A stretch of DNA of 40,125 nt, from contig DAMCZI010000042.1 of NCBI GenBank assembly GCA_032095175.1, forward strand, positions 1 through 40,125. The letters run 5' to 3'. The translations under genes and the position numbers were made by a program. The notes under the pieces are model-generated. The model worked only from the letters and a program-made list of their open reading frames with translations. It did not search any database and was not told where the DNA came from. Position 1 is the stretch's first letter. Every line of letters starts with the position of its first letter. Positions 8,497 through 16,770 of this stretch are shown piece by piece. This DNA is from DAMCZI01 sp032095175. GTDB lineage: Bacteria; Bacillota; Clostridia; Clostridiales; Caloramatoraceae.

Positions 8497-8961
8497 TCAC
8501 CATCCTTTTTTATTTAGTGTAGTATTTAACATTATTTCTTGAATTTCCTCATATTGTTCTTGTATTTCTGTATTTGTTAAGTCAAAGAAATCAAATCTTA
8601 GATTAATTATTATTTGTCCATCAGATTCATTTATGTCATAATTAAAATCTAGATTTTTATTATTAACTTCTAAATAATATTTACTTAAAAACTTTTCTTC
8701 CAATGTATTAATTACGTTTAACTTGTCCATATAGTCCTCTGTATTGTAAGCATCCCTTGTATTAAAATAAACTATATCTATATTAAGGGTAACCTTTTGT
8801 GTATAATAGCTGTTTATCTTATGCCTATTCAAACCTATGCAGTATAAAAAGCAAGGATAAACTGCTTTTTCAGGTAATTTACCCACATAGTTTTTACAGT
8901 TTGGAAATATAGTTTTTGTATTTGATATTAAAGATTTTGTTATATCGGTTAGCTTAACCAT
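8497..8961 (-). CDS. Putative tail terminator / head-tail protein (DUF6838-like)
   Basis: 154 aa from the ATG at 8961, which has TAGGTGAG four bases upstream; an earlier in-frame start overlaps the ribosome site. Small alpha/beta protein with 'YVGKLPEKAVYPCFLY' near residue 27. It is placed between the HK97 gp10-like gene and the sheath gene, where tail terminator (gpU-like) proteins sit in PBSX-like phages. It overlaps the upstream gene by a few codons. The role is mostly from position. Confidence 0.65.
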   Translation of the reverse strand: MVKLTDITKSLISNTKTIFPNCKNYVGKLPEKAVYPCFLYCIGLNRHKINSYYTQKVTLNIDIVYFNTRDAYNTEDYMDKLNVINTLEEKFLSKYYLEVNNKNLDFNYDINESDGQIIINLRFDFFDLTNTEIQEQYEEIQEIMLNTTLNKKGW

Positions 8962-9358
8962 CAATCTCACCTACTAACTCGTCAACCATGTCGCCCGCCA
9001 TTTTCTCTGCTTCATCTGCAACTTGCTCAAGAGCGTCTCTATACATATGTTTGCCATTTACCCAACCTACTACATTTCCATTTTTAATAATTCTGTGTCC
9101 GTCTTCAACAAGATGCGTGTGTGGTGCTATTCCATAGTTTGGTTTAACTGCAGCATAACCTCCCTTGCTTCCTAACATTTTAGTTACACCAGCCTTAAGA
9201 TTACCTGTACCATCTTCTTTAACTGTAGAATCAATGTTACTAATCACTTGGTTATACATTTTATCCCCTATATTTTTTACAAGTTCACGTTTCTTTTGTG
9301 GAAATTTCTTTAATAAATCATCAAACATTTGATCTAATTCATCAAAACTATCGGCCAT
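8954..9358 (-). CDS. HK97 gp10-like head-tail protein
   Basis: 134 aa. N-terminal helical 'FDELDQMFDDLLKKFPQKKR', then 'YGIAPHTHLVEDGHRIIKNG' (about residues 75-94), which fits the HK97 gp10/XkdI family (the 'HLVEFGT' type motif). The start overlaps the upstream stop (TAATG). It follows the head closure gene and precedes the tail terminator, as expected. It takes part in joining tail to head. Confidence 0.78.
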   Translation of the reverse strand: MADSFDELDQMFDDLLKKFPQKKRELVKNIGDKMYNQVISNIDSTVKEDGTGNLKAGVTKMLGSKGGYAAVKPNYGIAPHTHLVEDGHRIIKNGNVVGWVNGKHMYRDALEQVADEAEKMAGDMVDELVGEIDG

Positions 9359-9744
9359 TAAATTTCCACCTCTTTTGCTTTTACTTTAATATAAGTATTA
9401 GAATATTGCACATTGTCAATAGAAATAATATTATAAATTCTATCAACTTCCTTAGTATCAATTACATTCCCATCTTTATCAAAAATATAAACTATTTTTT
9501 TACCAAATTTTATCCTGTATTCTCTGCTGTTTATATTAGCTAAATCTTTACTGTATCTAATAGTAAACATAACTACATTTTCATAACCACACTCTTTAGC
9601 TTTCCAAAATTCCTCACCATAAAGGTTATTTGCATTTGCCCATACTGTTTTGTATGTATCCCATTTATCCTTTGTAATGCTATCTTCTTCATAAGGAGTG
9701 TATTTTTGTATTGTTATCCTCTTATTTAATTTCCCTGGATTCAT
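9358..9744 (-). CDS. Phage head closure protein (SPP1 gp16-like)
   Basis: 128 aa. It begins 'MNPGKLNKRITIQKY', the classical start of head-tail joining proteins of the SPP1 gp16/HK97 family, with 'WDTYKTVWANANNLYGEEFW' following and the beta strands 'TIRYSKDLANINSREYRIKF'. Start is ATG with TAGGTGATAGC. Neighbours are the connector upstream and gp10-like downstream, the standard order. It closes the portal channel after DNA packaging. Confidence 0.86.
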   Translation of the reverse strand: MNPGKLNKRITIQKYTPYEEDSITKDKWDTYKTVWANANNLYGEEFWKAKECGYENVVMFTIRYSKDLANINSREYRIKFGKKIVYIFDKDGNVIDTKEVDRIYNIISIDNVQYSNTYIKVKAKEVEI

Positions 9745-9752
9745 GCTATCAC

Positions 9753-10055
9753 CTACACATTTTTAAACCTATGTGGTCCAAGTATCGCATTTACTGAAAA
9801 GGCTATTTCCTCCGTGACTTGCCCTACAGGTATCCTATTTTCATACCAATGTGAAATTAACATATATATTGCTATTCTTATTTCCTTAGGTACTTCCCAT
9901 CTATTTTCATCTGTCATATTGGTATCTAAAATGGGTCTATTTATCTTAGTTTCACAAAAACTAACTGCTCCATCAGTTATTGTTTCTATTAAGCTATCCT
10001 CCTCTGACCCTTCAACTCTTAGATATTGTTTAACTTCATCAGTACTAATTATCAT
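9753..10055 (-). CDS. Head-tail connector protein (gp6/gp15-like)
   Basis: 100 aa from the ATG at 10055, which has GAGGTGG at a good distance; a GTG at 10064 lies within that ribosome site and is less likely. The helical pattern 'STDEVKQYLRVEGSEEDSLI' and 'VPKEIRIAIYMLISHWYENR' is the common signature of the HK97 gp6/SPP1 gp15 connector family, which docks below the portal. The start overlaps the stop of the small upstream gene. Confidence 0.84.
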   Translation of the reverse strand: MIISTDEVKQYLRVEGSEEDSLIETITDGAVSFCETKINRPILDTNMTDENRWEVPKEIRIAIYMLISHWYENRIPVGQVTEEIAFSVNAILGPHRFKNV

Positions 10056-10215
10056 GTTTGCCACCTCTCTTAGAGGTTTTCTTTTCTTCTTCTATAGAAT
10101 CAGCAAATCCATTTCCAATAAACTTTTTTGCAATATCATCTTCAAATTCTGCTATATCTCCAGGAGCATAACTCCAATCAGGTGATGCAATACTAACCTT
10201 CATTTTAATCTTCAC
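10045..10215 (-). CDS. Small head-module protein (DUF7210-like)
   Basis: 56 aa from GTG at 10215 with GAAGGTGATTTT in front. The N-terminal 'YAPGDIAEFEDDIAKKFIGN' (about residues 16-35) matches the pattern of small proteins seen between capsid and connector genes in many tailed phages ('...Y.pGDv.evdde.A..li..G'). The C-terminus is lysine- and arginine-rich. It is translated between the capsid terminator and the connector. The exact function is unknown. Confidence 0.7.
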   Translation of the reverse strand: MKIKMKVSIASPDWSYAPGDIAEFEDDIAKKFIGNGFADSIEEEKKTSKRGGKHDN

Positions 10216-10234
10216 AAAATCACCTTCCTTCTAT

Positions 10235-10264
10235 AAAAAAATAGAAGGGCACTAAGGCCCCTCT
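10235..10264 (-). terminator. Rho-independent terminator after the major capsid gene
   Basis: On the minus strand AGAGGGGC and GCCCTTCT form an 8-bp stem (one G-T pair) around loop CTTAGT, followed by A and seven T. It begins just past the capsid stop codon. Partial termination here would make more capsid mRNA than connector and tail mRNA. Confidence 0.75.
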
Positions 10265-10265
10265 A

Positions 10266-11534
10266 CTAAGCTGCTGGATGTGCGAAGTATGCAACTGACT
10301 TACTGCCTGGATCAATGAACTTAGAATCATGTCTTGCGAATGCAAGGAATCCAACCTGGCCATTTTCGATGTACTTTTCATTTATTCTGAACAGAGTAAC
10401 GTCCATTGCATCTCTAATGAATAGGTTTGAGAAATCTCCAAAAGCAATTGATTTCTTTGAAGCACCTACCTGATCCATATCATTATTGCTAAAGTAAGAA
10501 TAACCATTAATAGTATCAGGCTCTCTTACTGCAATTCCAGGCTGCCATAATGGTCTACCCTCAGAATCCTTCATCTTCTTTATTGTTTTTATTGTTTGGT
10601 CATGCATCATATACTTTGCATTTTTTCTATATGCTGCATCTATTGTGAATTCCAAGTCAATAAAATCCTCATAGAGTATTGAGTTTATTTGCCCTGCTGC
10701 TCCTGTTTTCCCAAGTAATGCAGCTGTCATAATTCCTTCTGGCTGTGCCACTCCAGTTCCAATTGTATAATATTTATTTTCAGCTCTTGCAATTCTAGTT
10801 GCAATTATCTTTGTGATATATGCTTCAATGTCAAAAGCTGAATCCATAAGCAGCTCTATTGGAATAAGTATAGTCTTTGAACTAAACTTATAAGCCCCTA
10901 AAGTCTTCTGACCAAATACAGTATCCTGTGAACCTACTGGTTTATTTTCTTCAACAAGCTCACCTTCGTTATTAGTATCATTACCAGTTGGAATAGGTAG
11001 AGGATTTCCCCCAGCAGTTGGAATTATAGTTGCTCCTGAAGTTCTCATTCCACCAAAAGTTTTTTGAGCTTCTATAAGTTTGTTATAAAAGCCTGTTGGC
11101 ACTATATATCCACCAGCAGCACCTGTTACTGCAGATAGTGCTCTAAGCTCATTACCGGATAAATTAGCCTTTTGACTATTAATAAGATCTCTTTCTTCCT
11201 GGCTTAAACCACCAACACCATATCTAATATAGTTAAGGTATGCAGCTCTGTACTCTTCTCTGTCTATGTCTCTCTTTTCTGTTTCCTGGCCTTCTTCCTG
11301 CCTTTCCTCAGGGGTTTCCCTTTCTGCTAGCTCTCTTTCTCTTTCAAGAGCCTTTTCTCTTCTCTGGATGTCTGCAGTGAGTTCATCAATTTTTTTGTCA
11401 AGGTTTTCATATTTAGTTGTTTCCTCACCTGTCATTGCTCTTTTTTCATTGTCAGCTTTGTCAAGTATTGTCCTAGCTTCAGTAACAAGGTTCATTCTTT
11501 CTTGTTTTAGTGCTTGTATTTTTGCTAACTCCAT
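10266..11534 (-). CDS. Major capsid protein, HK97 fold
   Basis: 422 aa. The first ~95 residues are a highly charged coiled coil (rich in E, R, K), i.e. the delta/scaffold domain removed by the prohead protease. The capsid core follows: 'LSAVTGAAGGYIVPTGFYNK', 'TSGATIIPTAGGNPLPIP', 'KFSSKTILIPIELLMDSAFD', 'IARAENKYYTIGTGVAQPEG' and the late 'KSIAFGDFSNLFIRDAMDVT', all classic HK97-family patterns. Start is ATG with AAAGGAGAGTAAACAAT. It lies after the protease gene and has its own terminator. Confidence 0.95.
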   Translation of the reverse strand: MELAKIQALKQERMNLVTEARTILDKADNEKRAMTGEETTKYENLDKKIDELTADIQRREKALERERELAERETPEERQEEGQETEKRDIDREEYRAAYLNYIRYGVGGLSQEERDLINSQKANLSGNELRALSAVTGAAGGYIVPTGFYNKLIEAQKTFGGMRTSGATIIPTAGGNPLPIPTGNDTNNEGELVEENKPVGSQDTVFGQKTLGAYKFSSKTILIPIELLMDSAFDIEAYITKIIATRIARAENKYYTIGTGVAQPEGIMTAALLGKTGAAGQINSILYEDFIDLEFTIDAAYRKNAKYMMHDQTIKTIKKMKDSEGRPLWQPGIAVREPDTINGYSYFSNNDMDQVGASKKSIAFGDFSNLFIRDAMDVTLFRINEKYIENGQVGFLAFARHDSKFIDPGSKSVAYFAHPAA

Positions 11535-11553
11535 ATTGTTTACTCTCCTTTAA

Positions 11554-12186
11554 TTAAAATAATTTTTCTTTAAGTTCTAGTTTTTTTCTTAGATTTTGGC
11601 TATTAAAAAAAGGCTCTTTTTCAGCCTCTCTTTCATCAAGATATTCTTTGTATGGATCATAATCTCTTGCACTTACTGTACTGTCTGGATAAGCTGGAAA
11701 TGCCACAGGAGATATTTCTAACAGCTTTGCTTTCAAAAGCGTCCTTGTTATATTGTCAGGATCAGATTCGTCCCATTCCTCCTTAAGCTTTTTAAATCCA
11801 AAGGATACTCCATCAACATCTCCACGTTTTATAGTCTGGTAAACATCATTTCCAAGTGTTGTTGGTGGTAAATCTAATTCGAATCTAAGTCCTATATCAT
11901 CCTCAGTAAGTCTTAGAGTTACATTTTTAGTCCTACCAAGTACCTGTGATGTATCATGACTCCATAAAGCTCTCTGATCATCTTCTTTTAGGCTGTCAGC
12001 AAAGGCACCCTTTTTAAACTGTTCCTTAAATCTGTAGAAATATCCCAGAGTCTCTGATTTCATTTCCCATTTAACTGCATACCCGGTAATTGTCTTAGTG
12101 CCATTTTCAGCTTCTCTTATTTCAATTCCCTCGCTAATTAGTTCCCTTTTCTCCACTTCCGGAATCTGCATTTTTACTTTTTCCAC
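11554..12186 (-). CDS. Prohead protease, HK97 family (U35)
   Basis: 210 aa from GTG at 12186, eight bases after AGGAGG; another GTG at 12195 lies inside the ribosome site. Motifs: 'TITGYAVKWE' near the N-terminus, 'ALWSHDTSQVLGRT' with the catalytic-type histidine, and 'GDVDGVSFGFKKL' with the likely nucleophilic serine. It cleaves the capsid delta domain during maturation. The reading frame overlaps the end of the portal gene by about 50 bases, so translation is coupled. Confidence 0.92.
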   Translation of the reverse strand: MEKVKMQIPEVEKRELISEGIEIREAENGTKTITGYAVKWEMKSETLGYFYRFKEQFKKGAFADSLKEDDQRALWSHDTSQVLGRTKNVTLRLTEDDIGLRFELDLPPTTLGNDVYQTIKRGDVDGVSFGFKKLKEEWDESDPDNITRTLLKAKLLEISPVAFPAYPDSTVSARDYDPYKEYLDEREAEKEPFFNSQNLRKKLELKEKLF

Positions 12187-13441
12187 CCTTATCACCTCCT
12201 TTACCAGCAGTATTATTCATTGCGGTTTTGAGTGGAATCATGTTTCCGTTTACTAAATAAACATCTCCATCTTCAACAGGATCCATGTTTTCAAGTTTTC
12301 TTATGTCATTTGCACTCAACCAGCCATTTTGTCTACCTATTGCATATCCTTCCTGCCTTGTCTTAAAATCCCCTCTTAGCAATCCATCAACATTAAATTT
12401 AACAAAATATTTCTGTTGCTCATTCTCAGTTAATAGCTGCATAAAAATAGCCTGTTCTATGCGAACAAGCCACGGCCTTAGGGTATGCATAACAAATCCA
12501 ATCCCTTGATGTTCAATATTGCTGAAAGTAGCTTTTTCAAGGTCTGCTATCATGTGAGGGGGCACTCTGAATATTCTCGCTATCTCATTTAACTGAAACT
12601 TCCTTGTTTCTATAAACTGACTGTCCTCTGGAGGGATTACTGTTCTATTGTACTTTAATCCTTCTTCAAGGATCATCACCGAGTGTGAATTATTAATACC
12701 CTGGTGTTTAACTTTCATATCATCTTTGAGACGGGTATATGCATCATCACTGAGTGCATTTGGGCATTCTAAAGTTCCTCCTAAATTTGTACCTTGCCCA
12801 AAATATTGTGAACCAAATTGCTCTGCAGCAAGTCCAAGTCCAATTGCTTCTCGTGCATATGCTATAGGGCTTAATCCGTCTTTACCATTAAGAGACAATC
12901 CTTTAATGTGGAGAATTTCATGTTGGAAATATACTTCTTTTCCATCGTTGCCATAGTAAACATATTGCTTTTGTAATCCCTTAGGTTTTGTTTTATCTTC
13001 ATATATTGCCACTTTCCATGGTTCTAATGGCTTAAGAGCTGTTATAGCACCAGCATTATTTATAATTTTTCTTACATATGCCTTACCCCACAGGTTAAGA
13101 TGAGCCACTATAGTTTCCCTGAACTCAAAAGAACTCTGTTCATCATTGGCAATATCATGTAATACCCTGTATAGAGGATGCTCGTAAGCAACTTTTTTAC
13201 TGCCATCTGGACCACGTTTGTAAATCTTCAACGGAAGGGAAGCAATACTCTCCGAAAGGATCCTTACACAAGCATAAACAGCTGACAGCTTTAAAGAGCC
13301 TTCTTCGGTAACAGTTATACCACTTTTAGAAGATGAAAAGCCGAATATTTCACTCATTCCAACTGTATCGCCACTCGCTACATTTTCTATATCCCTTAAC
13401 TCCCCACCTAATAGCTTTATTATCTTTTCTTTTAATCCCAA
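12134..13441 (-). CDS. Phage portal protein, HK97 family
   Basis: 435 aa from TTG at 13441 with GGGGGTGAAATT. 'LSAVYACVRILSESIASLPL' (about residues 52-71) is the diagnostic stretch of HK97 gp3-type portals, followed by 'FRETIVAHLNLWGKAYVRKI' and 'EIARIFRVPPHMIADLEKAT'. The last ~25 residues are low-complexity glycine/lysine/serine and overlap the protease start. The dodecamer forms the DNA entry vertex. Confidence 0.93.
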   Translation of the reverse strand: MGLKEKIIKLLGGELRDIENVASGDTVGMSEIFGFSSSKSGITVTEEGSLKLSAVYACVRILSESIASLPLKIYKRGPDGSKKVAYEHPLYRVLHDIANDEQSSFEFRETIVAHLNLWGKAYVRKIINNAGAITALKPLEPWKVAIYEDKTKPKGLQKQYVYYGNDGKEVYFQHEILHIKGLSLNGKDGLSPIAYAREAIGLGLAAEQFGSQYFGQGTNLGGTLECPNALSDDAYTRLKDDMKVKHQGINNSHSVMILEEGLKYNRTVIPPEDSQFIETRKFQLNEIARIFRVPPHMIADLEKATFSNIEHQGIGFVMHTLRPWLVRIEQAIFMQLLTENEQQKYFVKFNVDGLLRGDFKTRQEGYAIGRQNGWLSANDIRKLENMDPVEDGDVYLVNGNMIPLKTAMNNTAGKGGDKGGKSKNADSGSGEKGTN

Positions 13442-13456
13442 AATTTCACCCCCTTC

Positions 13457-15187
13457 CTATATAGTTCTTATACCACGCGTATCGTAAACTGATTCAGTCT
13501 TAGCCTTTGGAGGAATCATCATTATTTTATGAATATCTATTGCAGCATCTATCGGGTCAATTCTTTCCGTCCTATGTTCCTTATCTAGCTTTATTTCTCC
13601 AAAGCTGTTTTTAGTCGTTACAGCATTAACTCCACAATATTTGAATAATCCATCTTTTTTGTTATACTTAGCTACTCCACCATCTACACTTAATTCAAAA
13701 TCTTCTGTGGCTGTATTTAGACTCTTAGCACTTTGTACAATCTCAATACAATCAACACCAAAAGTCTCTAAATCACTTAAAAACGCATCTGCATTATGAG
13801 GATCATAAGCTATGACTTTTAATTTTAAGTCATATTTCTTAATGATATCCTTATAATAACTTATGATATATTTATAGTCTGTTTTTATTCCTCCAAGGGT
13901 TTCAGTAAGGGTAATTAATGGCTCTTTGCCATCTTCTTTACTAGCCCATACATCATAAGGGGCATTATCTGTTTTTATATGCTCTGCCAATCTCATTTTA
14001 GGCATGAATGAATGCTGATGAAAGAAATAAGCCGGTTCCTCATTTTCTAAATATGCAAATTCCAATACACCTGAAGTTAAATCTCCACCACTTGATAAGT
14101 CTAAGCCAAGTCCACATTCCATACCCCTAAAGTCTTCTAGAGTTAAATCACATGCACATTTTTTCCAATTATCAATATTAAGATATTGATTGTCACTATG
14201 TTTGTACCATTCATTTAAGGATTTAGTAATAAAGTTTCTTAGATCCTCTCCGCTTTTCTCCTTAGCTTCAGCTGCAAATCTCTTTAAATTCTCAATTCCT
14301 TGTGGTAATTTAGCAACTAAAGGATTACATTTTGGCCAGTTCTCTGGATCCCATATATCATCTTCTTTATCCATTTGGGCTATATAAATAAAATACTGGT
14401 CAGCATCAATAATGCCTTCCAGCACATTACAACAGTATTCCCATTCTTTATAACACGGCCCATTTAAGTCAAAACCAGCAGTTGTTATTATGCTTATCAA
14501 GCTTTCATTCTGATTAACAGATCCATCTTCAAGCAACTTAACCATTTGGTTTGTTTTATGACTGTGATACTCGTCTATTATTCCACCATGCGGATCAAAA
14601 CCATCTATTGTCCCGGTATCTCTACCGAGTGCCATTATCAAGCCACCATTTAGCAAGCATTCTATTATTGCATCATGATCTTTTATTTTAAATAGTTCTT
14701 TTAAATCTGGTTCAATTTCTATAAATTTCTTTGCTTGCCCCCAAACAATTCTTGCTTGTTTCATCTTTGTTGCTGTACAATACACTTGAGCATTTGCATA
14801 ATTATCAAATCCGGCTAATTTAATGGCTATTCCACTATTTAAAAGTGATTTAGCATTTTTCCTTGCAAGTTGGACATAACTTTTCCTAAATCTTCTATGG
14901 CCTGTAATTTTACTTACCCATCCGAACAAACTTCCAATAATAAAGTCCTGGAAAGGAAATAATTCAACAGGTTGGCCAACAAGTTCTGGACCACCATCTG
15001 TAAATCTTAAACTTTCAAAAAACTCTATCGTTTCTTTTGCCTTGTCCATATCAAATCTGTATATGTAAGGTGCTAATTTGGATTTTTCTAAATCATCAAG
15101 GTGCCTTTGGCAAGCTAATTTAACATATCTTCCTGCAACTTCTCTGCCTTCTACAACATCTAAGGCATATTGCGTAACCCTATCCAT
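13457..15187 (-). CDS. Terminase large subunit
   Basis: 576 aa from ATG at 15187, six bases after AAGGTG. ATPase: 'YVQLARKNAKSLLNSGIAI' (Walker A-like RKNAKS near residue 110) and Walker B-type 'GGIIDEYHSHK'. Nuclease domain: 'CGLGLDLSSGGDLTSG', 'VIAYDPHNADAFLSDL' and 'ERIDPIDAAIDIHKIM' supply the acidic residues. It is the HK97-type TerL that pumps and cuts phage DNA. It starts a few bases from the small subunit stop, just downstream of the candidate cos region. Confidence 0.95.
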   Translation of the reverse strand: MDRVTQYALDVVEGREVAGRYVKLACQRHLDDLEKSKLAPYIYRFDMDKAKETIEFFESLRFTDGGPELVGQPVELFPFQDFIIGSLFGWVSKITGHRRFRKSYVQLARKNAKSLLNSGIAIKLAGFDNYANAQVYCTATKMKQARIVWGQAKKFIEIEPDLKELFKIKDHDAIIECLLNGGLIMALGRDTGTIDGFDPHGGIIDEYHSHKTNQMVKLLEDGSVNQNESLISIITTAGFDLNGPCYKEWEYCCNVLEGIIDADQYFIYIAQMDKEDDIWDPENWPKCNPLVAKLPQGIENLKRFAAEAKEKSGEDLRNFITKSLNEWYKHSDNQYLNIDNWKKCACDLTLEDFRGMECGLGLDLSSGGDLTSGVLEFAYLENEEPAYFFHQHSFMPKMRLAEHIKTDNAPYDVWASKEDGKEPLITLTETLGGIKTDYKYIISYYKDIIKKYDLKLKVIAYDPHNADAFLSDLETFGVDCIEIVQSAKSLNTATEDFELSVDGGVAKYNKKDGLFKYCGVNAVTTKNSFGEIKLDKEHRTERIDPIDAAIDIHKIMMIPPKAKTESVYDTRGIRTI

Positions 15188-15192
15188 AGGAA

Positions 15193-15693
15193 TCACCTTG
15201 CAAATTTAGCAAACTTATTTTCTTGTTTTTCTTCTTTATCTTGCTTTGGCACATTCTTAGTTCTTGCAACTGGATTAAGATACAACCTATCAGAAAGCCT
15301 TACTATTTCCTGGCGTTTCATTCTAACTTCAACATCAACAGCCATGAACATCGATAAACCTTCTTTTCTTTCTTCAGAGTTGTTAGACTTCATTAAATCT
15401 CTTGCAATGTCAAGAGCACTAACTAAATCATCAAGTTCAGATACGGACAAACAATATTGATTAATTATATGTTCATCTAGAGAGGCTATAAATTCAATTT
15501 CTTTGTAGAGCTTCTTTAACTTCTTAAACTCTCTTAATGCTCTTTCATCAACCATTACTGCCTCGCTTGCTTTAATAGTCTTGTTAGAAAGTTTTATTTG
15601 AGCATTTTTTCGCCTTTGGATTTCAGCCTTGGTTAATCTGTTAGGATTACCATCAGCCATATGAAGTTCTATCGGTTTTGCATTTCTTCCCAA
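15193..15693 (-). CDS. Terminase small subunit, P27 family
   Basis: 166 aa. The N-terminal 'GRNAKPIELHMADGNPNRLT' with the following 'EIQRRKNAQIKL' is the hallmark of P27-type small terminases; the middle is helical with 'YCLSVSELDDLVSALDIARD'. It ends near the large subunit start. Start is a TTG with GGGGGTGTAGGCC upstream. It recognises the packaging site and regulates the large subunit. Confidence 0.9.
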   Translation of the reverse strand: MGRNAKPIELHMADGNPNRLTKAEIQRRKNAQIKLSNKTIKASEAVMVDERALREFKKLKKLYKEIEFIASLDEHIINQYCLSVSELDDLVSALDIARDLMKSNNSEERKEGLSMFMAVDVEVRMKRQEIVRLSDRLYLNPVARTKNVPKQDKEEKQENKFAKFAR

Positions 15694-15714
15694 GGCCTAC
15701 ACCCCCTTTATTTT

Positions 15715-15792
15715 AAATTTTATAAAACGAATATCCTCGGATGAATAGAGGACACGTGGTATCCATTGCCACAAGCTGTAGAGATTTACTCC
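15715..15792. other. Candidate cos/packaging region between HNH and terminase small subunit
   Basis: The non-coding gap between the HNH gene and the small terminase begins (minus strand) with GAGTAAATCTCTACAGC and contains two short hairpins, GTGG/CCAC (756-759 with 769-772) and TCCTC/GAGGA (734-738 with 748-752). Cos sites of HK97-type Firmicutes phages often lie in this HNH-terS gap. The nick positions cannot be seen. Confidence 0.45.
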
Positions 15793-16154
15793 CCCCTACC
15801 CTTATTTCCAAATCCTCCATCCTCTTTAGCTGTCTTAATACCGTGGTGTCTTTCACATAGTGGCTGCCAATTATTCTTATCCCAAAACAACTTCTTATCT
15901 CCTTTATGTGGTTTGATATGGTCAACTACTGTAGCTGGTACATACTTGCCTTCCTTCATACATTCAACACACAGTGGATGCTCTCTTAAATAACCTTTCC
16001 TTGCTTTTCTCCATTTGCTATTATAACCTCTCTGTGCTGCAGTTCCTCGTCTCTCTTCCTGTATTCGTTCTCGTTTCATTTTACAATCAGTACACATACC
16101 ATCAGCCATGTCTATTATCTTCCCACATCCAGGGCACAATTTTTTTAATGCCAA
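15786..16154 (-). CDS. HNH endonuclease next to terminase
   Basis: 122 aa from TTG at 16154, six bases after AAAGGTG. An N-terminal zinc ribbon ('KLCPGCGKIIDMADGMCTDC') is followed by an HNH nuclease: 'HPLCVECMKEG', 'ATVVDHIKPHKGDKKLF', 'NWQPLCERHHGIKT'. In HK97-like phages an HNH protein encoded beside the terminase works with it in cos cleavage, which is the likely role here. The C-terminal end borders the candidate cos region. Confidence 0.92.
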   Translation of the reverse strand: MALKKLCPGCGKIIDMADGMCTDCKMKRERIQEERRGTAAQRGYNSKWRKARKGYLREHPLCVECMKEGKYVPATVVDHIKPHKGDKKLFWDKNNWQPLCERHHGIKTAKEDGGFGNKGRGE

Positions 16155-16163
16155 TACAATCAC

Positions 16164-16437
16164 CTTTCCTTTTATTTTGATTGTTATTATTTTAACATGC
16201 TTTTTATCCTAAAAAATCATGCATCTCATACCAACCAAAACCTTATGCATCAATACTTAAATCAGTTTATTTCTTGCAATTTTTATGACTTTTTCTATAC
16301 TGTTTTGAGTTATCTTCATTACTAAGTGTGTTCAGCTCATTAAATACCTCTAAAGCATTTATATTACTCACTTCTGTCTCATATATAAAAATGAGTTATA
16401 CATCCCTTTTTTATGTTCACCTTGTATTAAAATAATA
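16164..16437. other. A+T-rich gap without a clear gene
   Basis: About 275 bases with no convincing gene. One 34-codon minus-strand frame (GTG 16371 to TAA 16267) lacks a ribosome site. The gap separates the upstream 104-aa gene and its terminal inverted repeat from the HNH/terminase genes, so it may hold the late packaging promoter; I see no clear -35/-10 pair. Confidence 0.4.
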
Positions 16438-16510
16438 AAGAGTGTAGTTACCAATTTGATCTTCTAATACCTTTTTTATGAGCATTAAATAATTTGGTAA
16501 CTACACTCTT
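16438..16510. repeat. 17-bp perfect inverted repeat at the end of the 104-aa gene
   Basis: AAGAGTGTAGTTACCAA (16438-16454) and its exact complement (16494-16510) flank 39 bases. The low-coordinate arm covers the stop codon of the 104-aa gene. On the minus strand it is followed by TTATTATTTTAATA, so it could act as a terminator with a long loop, or as a protein binding site. Confidence 0.6.
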
Positions 16511-16762
16511 CAGTTCATTATTTTTAATTCTGGTATCTTTGCATTTTATAACTGAGCTTATGTCATTTGCAATATATTTTCTGTTACCTTTCCTATGCCC
16601 TAAACCATTCATAAACTCAGCCACCTTTGTTACACTTTCCAATTCAAGATACTTTTTAAATATAATTTCTTCAACATTATCACTATCTGCAACTGGAATG
16701 CTGAGTAATCTTTTTAGCTTGTTTAACTCTTTTATTTTTTTATTTATATCTACTACATTCAT
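16448..16762 (-). CDS. Hypothetical phage protein, possibly DNA-binding
   Basis: 104 aa, basic, with ATG and AGGTGATAGT in front. Not recognised with confidence. 'VEEIIFKKYLELESVTKVAE' (about residues 29-48) followed by 'GHRKGNRKYIANDISSVI' could be a helix-turn-helix, and the C-terminus 'NAHKKGIRRSNW' is basic. It lies between the tyrosine recombinase and the packaging genes, a spot often holding small regulators. The stop lies in the 17-bp inverted repeat. Confidence 0.6.
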   Translation of the reverse strand: MNVVDINKKIKELNKLKRLLSIPVADSDNVEEIIFKKYLELESVTKVAEFMNGLGHRKGNRKYIANDISSVIKCKDTRIKNNELKSVVTKLFNAHKKGIRRSNW

Positions 16763-16770
16763 ACTATCAC

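Noticed and set aside
15713..15925. 70-codon minus-strand frame overlapping the HNH gene and the candidate cos gap
   Set aside because: Overlaps the HNH gene in another frame, lacks family features and a suitable ribosome site.
16267..16371. 34-codon minus-strand frame in the gap before the HNH gene
   Set aside because: GTG start without ribosome site; composition no better than chance.
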